From CBDCVD01 sp965224015 (GTDB lineage Bacteria; Pseudomonadota; Alphaproteobacteria; Rhizobiales; CBDCVD01): a stretch of 64,000 nucleotides of DNA. The notes under the pieces were generated by a model. The model did not search any database. It saw only the letters and a program-made list of their open reading frames with translations, and had not been told where the DNA came from. Position 1 is the first letter of the stretch. Every line of letters starts with the position of its first letter. The stretch covers positions 2,294,001-2,358,000 of the forward strand of contig OZ245032.1 in the NCBI GenBank assembly GCA_965224015.1, written 5' to 3'. A program made the position numbers and the translations under genes. Shown here piece by piece: positions 7,537 through 15,876 of the stretch.

Positions 7537-10071
7537 ATGTGCACATTATGCCAATCGCTTAACGCCCCTTTGACAAAAGATACGGATACAAATGCCGCTG
7601 ACGATACGACTGTCTCCGGTCCCGGTTTCAATGGTGACGCCTGGGGCACGGGTTCTGCCGGATCGGCTGCCGGCAAACCCACCTGGTCCGTTGATCAGAT
7701 AGCGGATTTTCTGACAGACGGTTATTGGGGCTCAAGCGGCGCGCGCAAGTTTGCCACCAACGAGATCACCTACAACATTTCCAGTCTGGACAGTATTGGT
7801 CAGGCTTTGGCGCGCGCCGCCATGGACGCCTGGGAATCCGTTGCCGATATCCGTTTTGTCCAGACATCCGGGTCCGCGATGATCACGTTCGATCACAATG
7901 ACAGCGGTGCCGTGACCTGGAGCAATGCCTGGAACGGTGTGCAACAATCGGCCAAAATCAGCATCGGTACCAATTGGCACCGCGGCGTTAATCCGGGCGA
8001 ATTGAGTAATCATGCTTTTCAGACCTATATTCATGAAATCGGACACGCGCTTGGTCTTGGACATTCCGGACACTACAATGGCAACGGACGTTTCGACACG
8101 GACGCGATGTATGCCAATGATCATTGGGGCTACAGCATTATGTCCTATTTTGATCAACGCGAAGCCGGAACAGGCGCAAAAGCCCATGTGGTCACACCGC
8201 AGATGGCCGATATCGTCGCCATACAGAAGCTGTACGGCGCCGCCAAATCGACCAACGCCGACAATACCGACTACAGTTATGCGGGATTGAAGGCCAAGTA
8301 TTTTGGCGGCTGGCATGGCGAAATGGCTGCGTACACGATTTACGATACCGCAGGCACTGACACCATTAGCGGCGCGGGTTATTCAGGCGCGCAGGCGATC
8401 AATCTGAATGCCGAGACCTTCTCCACCCTTGGTGGTGCGGAAAATAACCTGGCAATTGCCCGTGATGTGGTCATTGAGAACGCCGTCGGGGGCTCCGGCA
8501 ACGATACCCTTACCGGCAATCAGACCGACAATGTCCTGACAGGCGGTGCCGGCAATGACACCCTTAGCGGCGGCGGCGGTGGTGACACGTTTGTTGTAAC
8601 CAGTGGCAGCGGCCAGGACACGATTTTGGACTTCCAGGACGGCGTCGACAAGATCGATGTCACCGGCATGGGGTTGCCGGGAAATTCTGTGCGGGCCGCA
8701 AACATTACCATCAGTCAATCAGGGTCTTCCACCATCGTACAATTCGCCAGCGGCGAGCAGCTTATCCTGCTGAACACCGATGCAGGCCACATTGGCGATG
8801 ACGATTTTCTCTTTGCCGGGGGGCCGACCCCTGAGCCTGAGCCAAAACCTGAGCCTGAGCCTGAGCCAAAACCTGAGCCTGAGCCAAAACCTGAGCCTGA
8901 GCCAGAACCTGAGCCAGAGCCAAAACCTGAGCCAGAGCCTGAACCAGAGCCAGAGCCAGAGCCGAAGCCCGAGCCAGAGCCGAAGCCAGAGCCAGAGCCA
9001 AAACCTGAGCCAGAGCCTGAACCAGAGCCAGAGCCAGAGCCCAAGCCAGAGCCCGAGCCGAAGCCCGAGCCGAAGCCCGAGCCGAAGCCCGAGCCAGAGC
9101 CAGAGCCAGAGCCCAAGCCCGAGCCCAAGCCGGACCCCTGCTGGGAACCGAAACCCGCGCCGTGCTGGGATCCCAACCCTCCGGTCTGTACAAATGTTAT
9201 CAACGGCGATGACGGGGCAAACGTTCTGATTGGAACCCCCAATATGGACATCATCAACGGTTGGGGCGGCAACGACTATATTGTCGGCAGCGCCGGCGGA
9301 GATACCCTCAATGGGGGAGAGGGCTACGATTGGGTCTCCTATCGGCACGAAGACCAAACCGTTATGGTCAACCTGGACAAGGGGATCGGTTATGGCGCCG
9401 CCATGGGCGACATCTATAATTCCATAGAGAACGTCGAAGGCGGACAGGCAAACGATCTTCTCGTTGGCAACGATGCCATGAACGTTCTGTTTGGCAACGC
9501 CGGTGACGACTACCTGAGTGGTGGCGGTGGTGCTGACGTGTTAGCCGGGGGCGCCGGCGCGGATACCCTCGACGGTGGCGCAGGCACCGATATGGCAACC
9601 TATTGGCACGCATCCGGTGCCGTGACTGTCGACCTGGAAAGTGGCCAGGCTTCCGGCGCACAGGCCCAGGGGGACACGCTGATCAGCATTGAGCAACTCA
9701 GTGGCTCGCAATTCGCCGACGTTCTCTCAGGAGACGAACAAGCCAATACCCTGTTCGGCAACGCCGGCAACGATCGCCTCGACGGACGTGGCGGCAACGA
9801 CTACCTGCGCGGTGGTGAAGGCGCCGACACGTTTGTATTCAAGTCGGGAATGGGGCATGACACCATCGGTGATTTCGAGAACGGCGTCGACAAAATCGAC
9901 CTGTCCGGCATGGGACTAAGTGCTGATACCATGTTCAGCAACGAAATTCGCGTGTCGACGCCCGGCGACAACCCCAACCACGCCCTCATAGAGTTCACGC
10001 AAACAGGAGAGACCATCACCCTTTGGGATACCAGTCCCTATCATCTTGATGACAGTGACTTTATTTTCTAG
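7537..10071 (+). CDS. Serralysin-like secreted metalloprotease with RTX repeats
   Basis: An 844-residue M10-type zinc protease. The catalytic domain (about 30-250) carries HEIGHALGLGH at residues 166-176, giving the three zinc His ligands and the catalytic Glu167, and a Met-turn YSIMSY near 199-204. Residues about 255-430 hold an M10 C-terminal region with nonapeptide calcium repeats (GGSGNDTLTGN, GGAGNDTLSGG). A linker of about 110 residues built from Pro-Glu-Lys repeats follows (nt 8828-9135), then a Cys-containing bridge and a second RTX block (about 555-760) with GGNDY, GNAGDDYLSGG and GGAGADTLDGG. The C-terminus is hydrophobic and acidic, as in type I secretion signals. There is no Sec signal and no transporter gene nearby. 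The start MCTLC resembles other alphaproteobacterial serralysins. Confidence 0.92.
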   Translation: MCTLCQSLNAPLTKDTDTNAADDTTVSGPGFNGDAWGTGSAGSAAGKPTWSVDQIADFLTDGYWGSSGARKFATNEITYNISSLDSIGQALARAAMDAWESVADIRFVQTSGSAMITFDHNDSGAVTWSNAWNGVQQSAKISIGTNWHRGVNPGELSNHAFQTYIHEIGHALGLGHSGHYNGNGRFDTDAMYANDHWGYSIMSYFDQREAGTGAKAHVVTPQMADIVAIQKLYGAAKSTNADNTDYSYAGLKAKYFGGWHGEMAAYTIYDTAGTDTISGAGYSGAQAINLNAETFSTLGGAENNLAIARDVVIENAVGGSGNDTLTGNQTDNVLTGGAGNDTLSGGGGGDTFVVTSGSGQDTILDFQDGVDKIDVTGMGLPGNSVRAANITISQSGSSTIVQFASGEQLILLNTDAGHIGDDDFLFAGGPTPEPEPKPEPEPEPKPEPEPKPEPEPEPEPEPKPEPEPEPEPEPEPKPEPEPKPEPEPKPEPEPEPEPEPEPKPEPEPKPEPKPEPKPEPEPEPEPKPEPKPDPCWEPKPAPCWDPNPPVCTNVINGDDGANVLIGTPNMDIINGWGGNDYIVGSAGGDTLNGGEGYDWVSYRHEDQTVMVNLDKGIGYGAAMGDIYNSIENVEGGQANDLLVGNDAMNVLFGNAGDDYLSGGGGADVLAGGAGADTLDGGAGTDMATYWHASGAVTVDLESGQASGAQAQGDTLISIEQLSGSQFADVLSGDEQANTLFGNAGNDRLDGRGGNDYLRGGEGADTFVFKSGMGHDTIGDFENGVDKIDLSGMGLSADTMFSNEIRVSTPGDNPNHALIEFTQTGETITLWDTSPYHLDDSDFIF
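8828..9135 (+). repeat. Hexanucleotide coding repeat (Pro-Glu / Pro-Lys linker)
   Basis: About fifty 6-bp units of the type GAGCCT, GAGCCA or AAACCT/AAGCCC run through the protease gene and encode alternating Pro-Glu and Pro-Lys. The unit keeps reading frame when it expands or contracts, so linker length is probably variable between strains. Confidence 0.9.
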
Positions 10072-10307
10072 GCTCTGTCCGGCTCCGGCGCAAGCCTGGT
10101 TCAGGTTGCGTTGCCCGCTCTCAGCAAGCCCCATTGTCCGCAAGGAACCTGTGACTCGGTGGATAGTTGGGGCGGGAGGGGGCAAATAAACGGCGGATCG
10201 AAAACACAGCGTTCACCCACGGCACGCGGCGGCCCTTTTCAATAGCTACGTCGCAATGAGCGACCGCGTCGGCAATTACCCAGCCGGCGCGGTTTTGCTG
10301 TTTCTGG
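10072..10307. other. Intergenic region after the protease gene
   Basis: GC-rich sequence with no recognised gene. It separates the protease from the hairpin element at 10308-10377. Confidence 0.4.
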
Positions 10308-10377
10308 TAACCCCGGTTAGGATCAAGGGAAAGTTAGAGTATCCATTTTAGCCTTTCTCTTGATCCTAACCGGGGCT
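10308..10377. repeat. H215-related inverted repeat
   Basis: CCCCGGTTAGGATCAAG (10311-10327) and its exact complement (10359-10375) form a 17-bp perfect stem with a 31-nt loop. The same arm sequence ends the large elements at 56656-56868 and 63374-63586, so this is a shortened relative. It could fold in transcripts from either strand. Confidence 0.8.
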
Positions 10378-10422
10378 ATAAATAAGCCATTATACCCGGA
10401 AAAGGGGATAAGACCAGCGGTA

Positions 10423-10484
10423 TAGATCAGCATACGTTTAGGTGTACCCATGGCCAATGGGTACGTGAAATGCGAACCTGATCT
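10423..10484. repeat. P65 palindromic repeat, degenerate
   Basis: It begins TAGATCAGCATACG and ends CCTGATCT; the right arm has drifted. A 12-bp R103 end (ACCAGCGGTATA) is fused to its left side. The element lies within 35 bp of the S24 repressor start and could overlap its promoter. Confidence 0.65.
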
Positions 10485-10517
10485 CACGCTAGCAGCCATG
10501 GCAACGGGAGTCCTGTC

Positions 10518-11159
10518 ATGTTCAATCACACGCAAATATGGGTCGCGATTGATGCGCTTGCGGCGCGGTACGGGTACTCCGTGTCCGGTCTTGCCAAACA
10601 GGCGGGCCTGGACCCCACGATATTCAACAAATCAAAGCGCATCCAACCGGATGGCCGGTTGCGCTGGCCATCGACAGAGTCCATCTCCCGCATTCTTGCC
10701 GCAACGGGCGCTTCCATCGAAGAGTTTACAGCCCTGATTGATAGCGCCTACATTCAAAGCCCTCCTCAGGACCGGCGTCCTGTTCCCCTGATTGGTTTTG
10801 CCCAGGCTGGATCGGGAGGGTTTTTCGACGATGGGGGGTTTCCCGCGGGGACCGGTTGGGATGAGGTGTCCTTTCCCAATATTCAGGACGACAACGCTTA
10901 TGCCCTGGAAGTGTCGGGGGAGTCGATGCTGCCTCTTTATCGCGACGGTGATATTATTGTCGTCTCGCCTTCGGCTCAGATCCGACGCGGCGATCGGGTT
11001 GTCCTGCGCACCCTGGAAGGAGAGGTCATGGCCAAGGTGCTTGGCCGCCAGACCACCAAGAGCATAGAGCTTATTTCTCTCAACCCGGACCACGAGGATC
11101 GAACCATTGCGTTGCGTGATGTCGATTGGCTGGCCCGCATCCTGTGGGCGAGCCAATAA
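10518..11159 (+). CDS. LexA/CI-like S24 family transcriptional regulator
   Basis: A 213-residue repressor. Residues 1-75 are a helix-turn-helix domain of the XRE/Cro type (SVSGLAKQAGLDPTIFNKSK). Residues 85-213 are an S24 self-cleaving peptidase domain with the nucleophile Ser136 in SGESMLP and Lys173 in VMAK, spaced 37 residues apart as in LexA. A candidate autocleavage Ala-Gly lies at 97-98. Such proteins respond to RecA-ssDNA filaments or act as plain repressors; which applies here is unknown. It stands alone, with no phage genes beside it, so a prophage origin is not supported. Its TAA stop coincides with the first base of an R103 repeat. Confidence 0.88.
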   Translation: MFNHTQIWVAIDALAARYGYSVSGLAKQAGLDPTIFNKSKRIQPDGRLRWPSTESISRILAATGASIEEFTALIDSAYIQSPPQDRRPVPLIGFAQAGSGGFFDDGGFPAGTGWDEVSFPNIQDDNAYALEVSGESMLPLYRDGDIIVVSPSAQIRRGDRVVLRTLEGEVMAKVLGRQTTKSIELISLNPDHEDRTIALRDVDWLARILWASQ

Positions 11160-11261
11160 TACCAAGGGCCCTTGACAAGGGCTCATGCATTAGCGTCAAT
11201 CAGGTGTGTTATCAAGGCCGTACACCCGTAGGCGTGTCTATAAAGCCAATACCGCTGGTAT
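11159..11261 (+). repeat. R103 dispersed repeat
   Basis: A full copy from ATACCAAGGG to CCGCTGGTAT, starting on the last base of the S24 gene stop codon and lying about 100 bp before the EamA permease gene. Confidence 0.9.
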
Positions 11262-11357
11262 AATGCGGCATTGGCGGGAGTCTCAGGTGGGAACATCTAT
11301 TTACGATCCGGCCGGCCCGCTCCCCCGCCCAACAATCCATAAAAGGGTGCCCTTGGG

Positions 11358-12263
11358 ATGGTTGGGCCCATGGTCCCTGTAAGCGCACGGCCACAACATC
11401 AGCGTCCTGCCCAGCGGCAGGTCGGCCTCCTCGCCGTCACAATTGCCGCGGCATGTTTTGGCACCTTTCCCTACTTTGCCCGCGCCGTCTATGACGCAGG
11501 TCTTGATCCTGAACAGGCTTTTTTCTGGCGGTACTGCCTTGCAGCGGTTGTGTTGCTACCGTGGACGCTTCCGTTGCTTCGCCGTAAGCGCGTATTGATG
11601 CAGATGACACTTGCGGGAATATTCCTGGGAAGTGGTGTCTACGTCTATCTGCTCTCTATTGACCGCATGCCGGTTGCGCTGGCGGGCTTGATTTTCTTTA
11701 CCTTTCCCGTGTTTGCGTTTGTCTACCGCACATGTCTTTTGCGCGTTCGGCCCACCTGGCCCGCCGTTATTGCAACATGTCTGGTAATCGTTGGCGCCGC
11801 GATCGCCTGCGGCACGATCGATACGCGTCTCGTCAACCTTGGTTATGTGGTTGTTGCATTTCTAACACCTGTTTTTTATGGCGCCATGATTACACTGGTA
11901 TCTTATGGCCCCACGGATGTGTCGCCACTTTCAACAACAGGGTGTCTCTATCTGGGAACCGCACTTGTTGCCATACCCATTATTGTCGTTCAGGGCACAC
12001 CTGTTGATTTTGCTGATGTGACTCGCGTCTGGTCATCACTTATGGGGTTAATTGTTGTCTCAGGTTTAATTCCGGGGGTACTGACCACGTTTGGTGCCCC
12101 TCGTGCGGGGGCTGCACTCGCTGCGATTGCGGCTTCCTTTGAATTGGTTGCGGTCCTCATGAGCGGTTGGATTTTGCTTGGTGAGGCCTTTGTTCCCGCC
12201 CAGGCGCTCGCTGCAGGGATTATTATCAGCGCCATCCTGCTGGCGGCCAGAGCGCGTGTATAG
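11358..12263 (+). CDS. EamA/DMT-family permease
   Basis: A 301-residue membrane protein with ten predicted helices in two EamA halves (first from about residue 25, second from about 160), the standard drug/metabolite transporter layout. Motifs such as FWRYCLAAVVLLPW and the C-terminal LLGEAFVPAQALAAGIIISA fit the family. The substrate is unknown; members export amino acids, metabolites or drugs. The exact start is uncertain: a second ATG lies four codons downstream. Confidence 0.85.
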   Translation: MVGPMVPVSARPQHQRPAQRQVGLLAVTIAAACFGTFPYFARAVYDAGLDPEQAFFWRYCLAAVVLLPWTLPLLRRKRVLMQMTLAGIFLGSGVYVYLLSIDRMPVALAGLIFFTFPVFAFVYRTCLLRVRPTWPAVIATCLVIVGAAIACGTIDTRLVNLGYVVVAFLTPVFYGAMITLVSYGPTDVSPLSTTGCLYLGTALVAIPIIVVQGTPVDFADVTRVWSSLMGLIVVSGLIPGVLTTFGAPRAGAALAAIAASFELVAVLMSGWILLGEAFVPAQALAAGIIISAILLAARARV

Positions 12264-12737
12264 CGGGATAGCCGCGACAGATTGTGCGGTCTGATCGGCT
12301 TTTGCGGAGCGTTGCTTTAGTAAGCGTTAAGCATTTTTTTACAATATTTTGAATCCTGCCGATTTTGTGATATATTAACTTATTGCTAAGCTGGCGAGTG
12401 GCAACCGGACGTTGGCGATGGCGTGTGTTCCGGGTTAAAAACCGGGTGGCCGATACCTTGGGGGTCGGCGTTTTTGTTGACTTAATGCGGGAAAACAGGC
12501 GGGAAAACAGGCGGGAAAACAGGCGGAAAAACAGGGCTGAAGGGCTGAACAGAGGGGAAACCGCAAAAAAAGGGGAAACCGTAAAAAAAGGGGGAAACCG
12601 TAAAAAAAGGGGGAAACCGTAAAAAAAGGGGGAAACCGTAAAAAAAGGGGGGATAGAACAGATATCCATGCAGGTGATCTTGCGAGGGGTGTTGCGGTTG
12701 CAGGAGGATGCAGCAGCGGGATGGAAGAGGCCGACTA
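12264..12737. repeat. Intergenic region with two tandem repeat arrays
   Basis: A 12-bp unit (GGGAAAACAGGC) is repeated four times at about 12488-12535, followed by five 18-19-bp units (GGGGAAACCGTAAAAAAAG) at about 12553-12650. The 19-bp spacing breaks reading frame, so a protein origin is unlikely. Promoter-like TTGAAT/TATATT elements lie near 12350-12375. No gene is called. Confidence 0.65.
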
Positions 12738-12840
12738 ATACCAAGGGTCCTTGCCAAGGGCTCATGCCTTAGCATCAAAGCGTTGTGTTATCAAGGCAAT
12801 ACACCAGTCGGCGTGTCTATAAAGCCAATACCGCTGGTAT
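12738..12840 (+). repeat. R103 dispersed repeat
   Basis: A full copy, ATACCAAGGG to CCGCTGGTAT. Confidence 0.9.
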
Positions 12841-13167
12841 AAGCGACTAAGCAGGTTCAGAAGAGGTTCAGAACAGGTTTTGAAGGTGACAGCGGTGAAT
12901 GCGATCAGAATGCCTGTCAACGACCGCTGGGTGAGTAGGAAAGCAACAAAGCAGAAATTCAAGCAAAAACCTCGTGAAATTAGAGCGTGTCATGGGCCCT
13001 GAAGGCACAAACAAGGGCGTGGGTGTGTCCGGGTTATGCGACGTGTTGCGTTTAAATCGGGGGGTAGTCGGTTAATGCCGGCATTGCAGGGGGAACGTGA
13101 AGGGTGAGCATAAAGGGCGAGCGTGACGTTAAAGCGTGACGTTAAAGCGTGACGTTTTAAGTGTATA
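12841..13167. other. Intergenic region with small tandem repeats
   Basis: Contains AGAGGTTCAGA-type duplications near 12850 and a 14-bp unit (AAAGCGTGACGTT) repeated three times at about 13121-13158. No gene recognised. Confidence 0.5.
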
Positions 13168-13260
13168 ATACCAAGGGCTCAGGCCTTAGCGTCAATCAGG
13201 TGTGTTATCAGGGCCCCACCCCAGATGGCGTGTCTGTAATAAAGCCCATACCGCTGGTAT
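13168..13260 (+). repeat. R103 dispersed repeat, internally shortened
   Basis: About 93 bp, lacking part of the left-inner segment (the GTCCTTAACAATGA part). It ends 46 bp before the carD start, so it may contribute to that gene's leader. Confidence 0.88.
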
Positions 13261-13306
13261 AAATGCATGTTTCGGATGGATGCGAGACGTGATAACGGAG
13301 TTTAGG

Positions 13307-14434
13307 ATGGCTGCGAAGACGACGACGAAAAAAACAGGTAGCACAAATACACGGTCCACCAAGGCCAAAGCGTCTTCACGCGCGCGCAAAGCGCAACCCG
13401 CTGCAACACGAAAGGCGCCCCCGGCAACCCCTAAGGCCGCATCCAACAGCCGCAACACTAGCACAACAAAGCCTGCCGCAAAAAAAACGACCAGCAAGGT
13501 CGGCAAGCCCGCAACCAGGACAACTGCGAAAACGGCAAAAACCAAATCGACGACCACGAAAAGCACAAAGAAAACCATAGCCCGCAAACCCACAAGCCGA
13601 TCCGCGGCGGCGGCGAAGCGGGTGTCCTCGCGTCCAGCAAAAGCCAAAACAGCAACGAAAAGGGCTCCCGTGAAAAAAGCGAAAACAGCAAAAAAAGTGA
13701 CAACAAAGGCGAAGTCGACAAAAACGACAAAAACAACCAAAACCACAAAGCCTGCAACAGCGAAAACAGCGAGGACGACAAAAACCTCTAAAGCCAGAAA
13801 AGCAACCAAAGCTGTAAAGACGCCAAAATCAGCGGCTCGGAAAAAAACCTCGACCGCATCATCAAAGCCATCAAAGCCAGCCGCGCGCAAGATTACCCGT
13901 CGCCAGGGCTTTCGGATCAATGAATTTGTTGTCTATCCCGCTCACGGAGTCGGCAAGATTGCCGCCATTGAAGAGCAGGAAATCGCTGGCATTTCGCTGG
14001 AACTATTTGTCATCAATTTCAATCAGGACAAATTGCGTTTGCGCGTCCCGGTGACAAAAATCGCGTCGGTCGGCATGCGCAAACTTTCTGACAACACCAC
14101 AATTGAACGCGCCCTCGCAACTTTGGAAGGCCGAGCCCGGGTCAAGCGCACCATGTGGAGTCGGCGCGCCCAGGAATACGAAGGTAAAATCAATTCCGGC
14201 GATTTGATTTCAATTTCCGAAGTGATCCGCGACCTCTATCGCAGCGAGCACCAGCCCGAGCAGTCCTACTCCGAACGCCAGCTCTATGAAGTTGCACTCG
14301 ACCGCATGGTCTGTGAGATCGCAGCCATTTCAAAAATTACGGACACCGAGGCAACGCGACTGATTCTGCAACACCTCAACAAGGGGCCACGCGGAGGTCA
14401 AAAGGCCACTGGCAGCCAGGCCGAAGCCGCATAA
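13307..14434 (+). CDS. CarD-family regulator with histone-H1-like N-terminal tail
   Basis: Translation from ATG 13307 (GGAG upstream) gives 375 residues. Residues 1-195 are a Lys/Thr/Ala-rich tail with KTTKTTKTTK- and PAKAKTATK-type runs, like bacterial H1-type DNA-binding tails. Residues about 198-365 are a CarD/CdnL domain: the RNA-polymerase-interacting Tudor-like part begins FRINEFVVYPAHGVGKI, and the C-terminal helical part includes LYRSEHQ and SYSERQLYEVA. CarD proteins bind the RNA polymerase beta subunit and stabilise open promoter complexes. Alphaproteobacterial CarD is usually 165-200 residues without such a tail. An in-frame start 35 codons upstream falls inside the R103 repeat and is rejected. 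Confidence 0.9.
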   Translation: MAAKTTTKKTGSTNTRSTKAKASSRARKAQPAATRKAPPATPKAASNSRNTSTTKPAAKKTTSKVGKPATRTTAKTAKTKSTTTKSTKKTIARKPTSRSAAAAKRVSSRPAKAKTATKRAPVKKAKTAKKVTTKAKSTKTTKTTKTTKPATAKTARTTKTSKARKATKAVKTPKSAARKKTSTASSKPSKPAARKITRRQGFRINEFVVYPAHGVGKIAAIEEQEIAGISLELFVINFNQDKLRLRVPVTKIASVGMRKLSDNTTIERALATLEGRARVKRTMWSRRAQEYEGKINSGDLISISEVIRDLYRSEHQPEQSYSERQLYEVALDRMVCEIAAISKITDTEATRLILQHLNKGPRGGQKATGSQAEAA

Positions 14435-14443
14435 GCGCAGGTT

Positions 14444-14754
14444 ATACCAAGGGTCCTTAACAATGACTCATGGCTTAGCGTCAAAGAGTTATGTTATCAA
14501 GGCCGTACACCAGTCGGCGTGTATATAAAGCCAATACCGCTGGTCTTATACCAAGGGTCCTTAACAATGACTCATGGCTTAGCGTCGAAGAGTTATGTTA
14601 GCAAGGCCGTACACCAGTCGGCGTGTCTATAAAGCCCATACCGCTGGTCTTATACCAAGGGTCCTTAACAATGACTCATGGCTTAGCGTCGAAGAGTTAT
14701 GTTAGCAAGGCCGTACACCAGTCGGCGTGTATATAAAGCCCATACCGCTGGTAT
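14444..14754 (+). repeat. Three tandem R103 repeats
   Basis: Three head-to-tail copies begin at 14444, 14548 and 14652, joined by a short TCTT linker, a unit of 104 bp. The copies are almost identical to one another, pointing to recent tandem amplification. They fill the space between the convergent carD and fba genes. Confidence 0.93.
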
Positions 14755-14770
14755 AACCTCCCGGTTATGC

Positions 14771-15808
14771 CTATGCAGCCCGCTCCAGGTCGGCGTGCCA
14801 TTTACCCGTGGCCGCCAGACCGTTCATATGCGCGCGGTGAGAAAATGCCGCCTGGGCAGCCGCCACGTTCTCCGCCTTGCCGCCCCAGGCTTTTAACGCC
14901 GCAGCCTGTAGCGCCCGCCCGTAAGAGAACGTAAGGGCCCAGGGGTGGGGTCCTGCAGCATTTATCAAGGATAGGTGCTCGGTCGCCTGCACGTCCGACT
15001 GCCCACCAGAGAGAAAGGCGATCCCCGGCACCGCCGCCGGCACCGCCTCATAAAAACAGCGCAGCGTCTTCTCGGCCACCTCCGCGGCAGACCCCTGCAC
15101 CGGACAACCCGCCGCCGCCGTCACCATATTGGGCTTTAAAACCGTCCCCTCCAGGGCAACCCGCGCGTCGTACAATTGCGTATAAAGAGACTTAAGCACC
15201 CACGTGCTCACCGCAAAACAGCGATCCATATCATGGACCGCACCCGGCCCATCCATTTGCACCTCCGGCTCAACAATGGGCACGATCCCCGCCTCCTGAC
15301 AAAGCGCCGCATAGCGCGCCAGGGCCTGGGTGTTTGCCTTGATTGCATTCCAGGTGGGCAATCCATCGCCGATAGTAATCACGGCACGCCATTTGGCAAA
15401 GCGCGCGCCCAGTTCATGGTACTCGCCAAGACGCTCGCGCAAACCATCCAGTCCTTCCGTGAGCAACTCCCCGGGCGCCCCGGCCATCGCCTTGGCGCCG
15501 CGGTCGACCTTGATCCCAGGCACGGCCCCCGCAGCGCTGATCAGATCGACCAGGGGGGTGCCGTCAGCAGCGTTTTGCCGCAAAGTCTCATCGAACAGGA
15601 TGACCCCGGAAATGTGCTCGCGCATGGCCTGCTGCGCGCGAAACAGCATCTCGCGATAATCGCGTCGATAATCCGGCGTTGACGCTACGCCGATTGACGC
15701 GAACCGCTTTTCGATCGTTCCGGTACTTTCATCGGCCGCCAGAATGCCTTTGCCTGGCGCAACCATGGCCTGGGCAATGGTGGTCAAATCATTCAGTTTC
15801 TGGTTCAT
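14771..15808 (-). CDS. Fructose-bisphosphate aldolase, class I
   Basis: A 345-residue class I (Schiff-base) aldolase that cleaves fructose 1,6-bisphosphate to DHAP and glyceraldehyde 3-phosphate. Family marks are GKGILAADESTGT near the N-terminus, a WRAVI Lys/Trp segment, EPEVQMDG, the Schiff-base Lys in LEGTVLKPNMV and FLSGGQSD near the C-terminus. The start at 15808 is chosen because GGAGAG precedes it; an in-frame ATG seven codons upstream lacks this. It is the third gene of the leftward tkt-gap-fba set, 68 bp after gap. Confidence 0.93.
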   Translation of the reverse strand: MNQKLNDLTTIAQAMVAPGKGILAADESTGTIEKRFASIGVASTPDYRRDYREMLFRAQQAMREHISGVILFDETLRQNAADGTPLVDLISAAGAVPGIKVDRGAKAMAGAPGELLTEGLDGLRERLGEYHELGARFAKWRAVITIGDGLPTWNAIKANTQALARYAALCQEAGIVPIVEPEVQMDGPGAVHDMDRCFAVSTWVLKSLYTQLYDARVALEGTVLKPNMVTAAAGCPVQGSAAEVAEKTLRCFYEAVPAAVPGIAFLSGGQSDVQATEHLSLINAAGPHPWALTFSYGRALQAAALKAWGGKAENVAAAQAAFSHRAHMNGLAATGKWHADLERAA

Positions 15809-15876
15809 TGCTGCTCTCCGGATTCGCATTCATACGCAGCTCAACGGCCCACGAAGCGGGCCTTGCCGCACTTTCG

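Noticed and set aside
8715..9357. Long open frames on the minus strand and other plus frames across the protease linker
   Set aside because: They arise from the hexanucleotide repeat, which is open in several frames; the M10-RTX frame has clear domains on both sides.
10518..11159. S24 repressor as a sign of a prophage
   Set aside because: No integrase, terminase, capsid or other phage gene lies nearby; the neighbours are a protease and a permease.
12383..12622. Arg/Lys-rich reading frame through the tandem arrays
   Set aside because: It starts at TTG without a clear ribosome-binding site, and the 19-bp repeat unit shifts frame, so the coding appearance comes from repeats.
13202..13306. Earlier in-frame start for the CarD gene
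   Set aside because: It lies inside the R103 repeat and codes for repeat-derived residues; ATG 13307 has a GGAG box.
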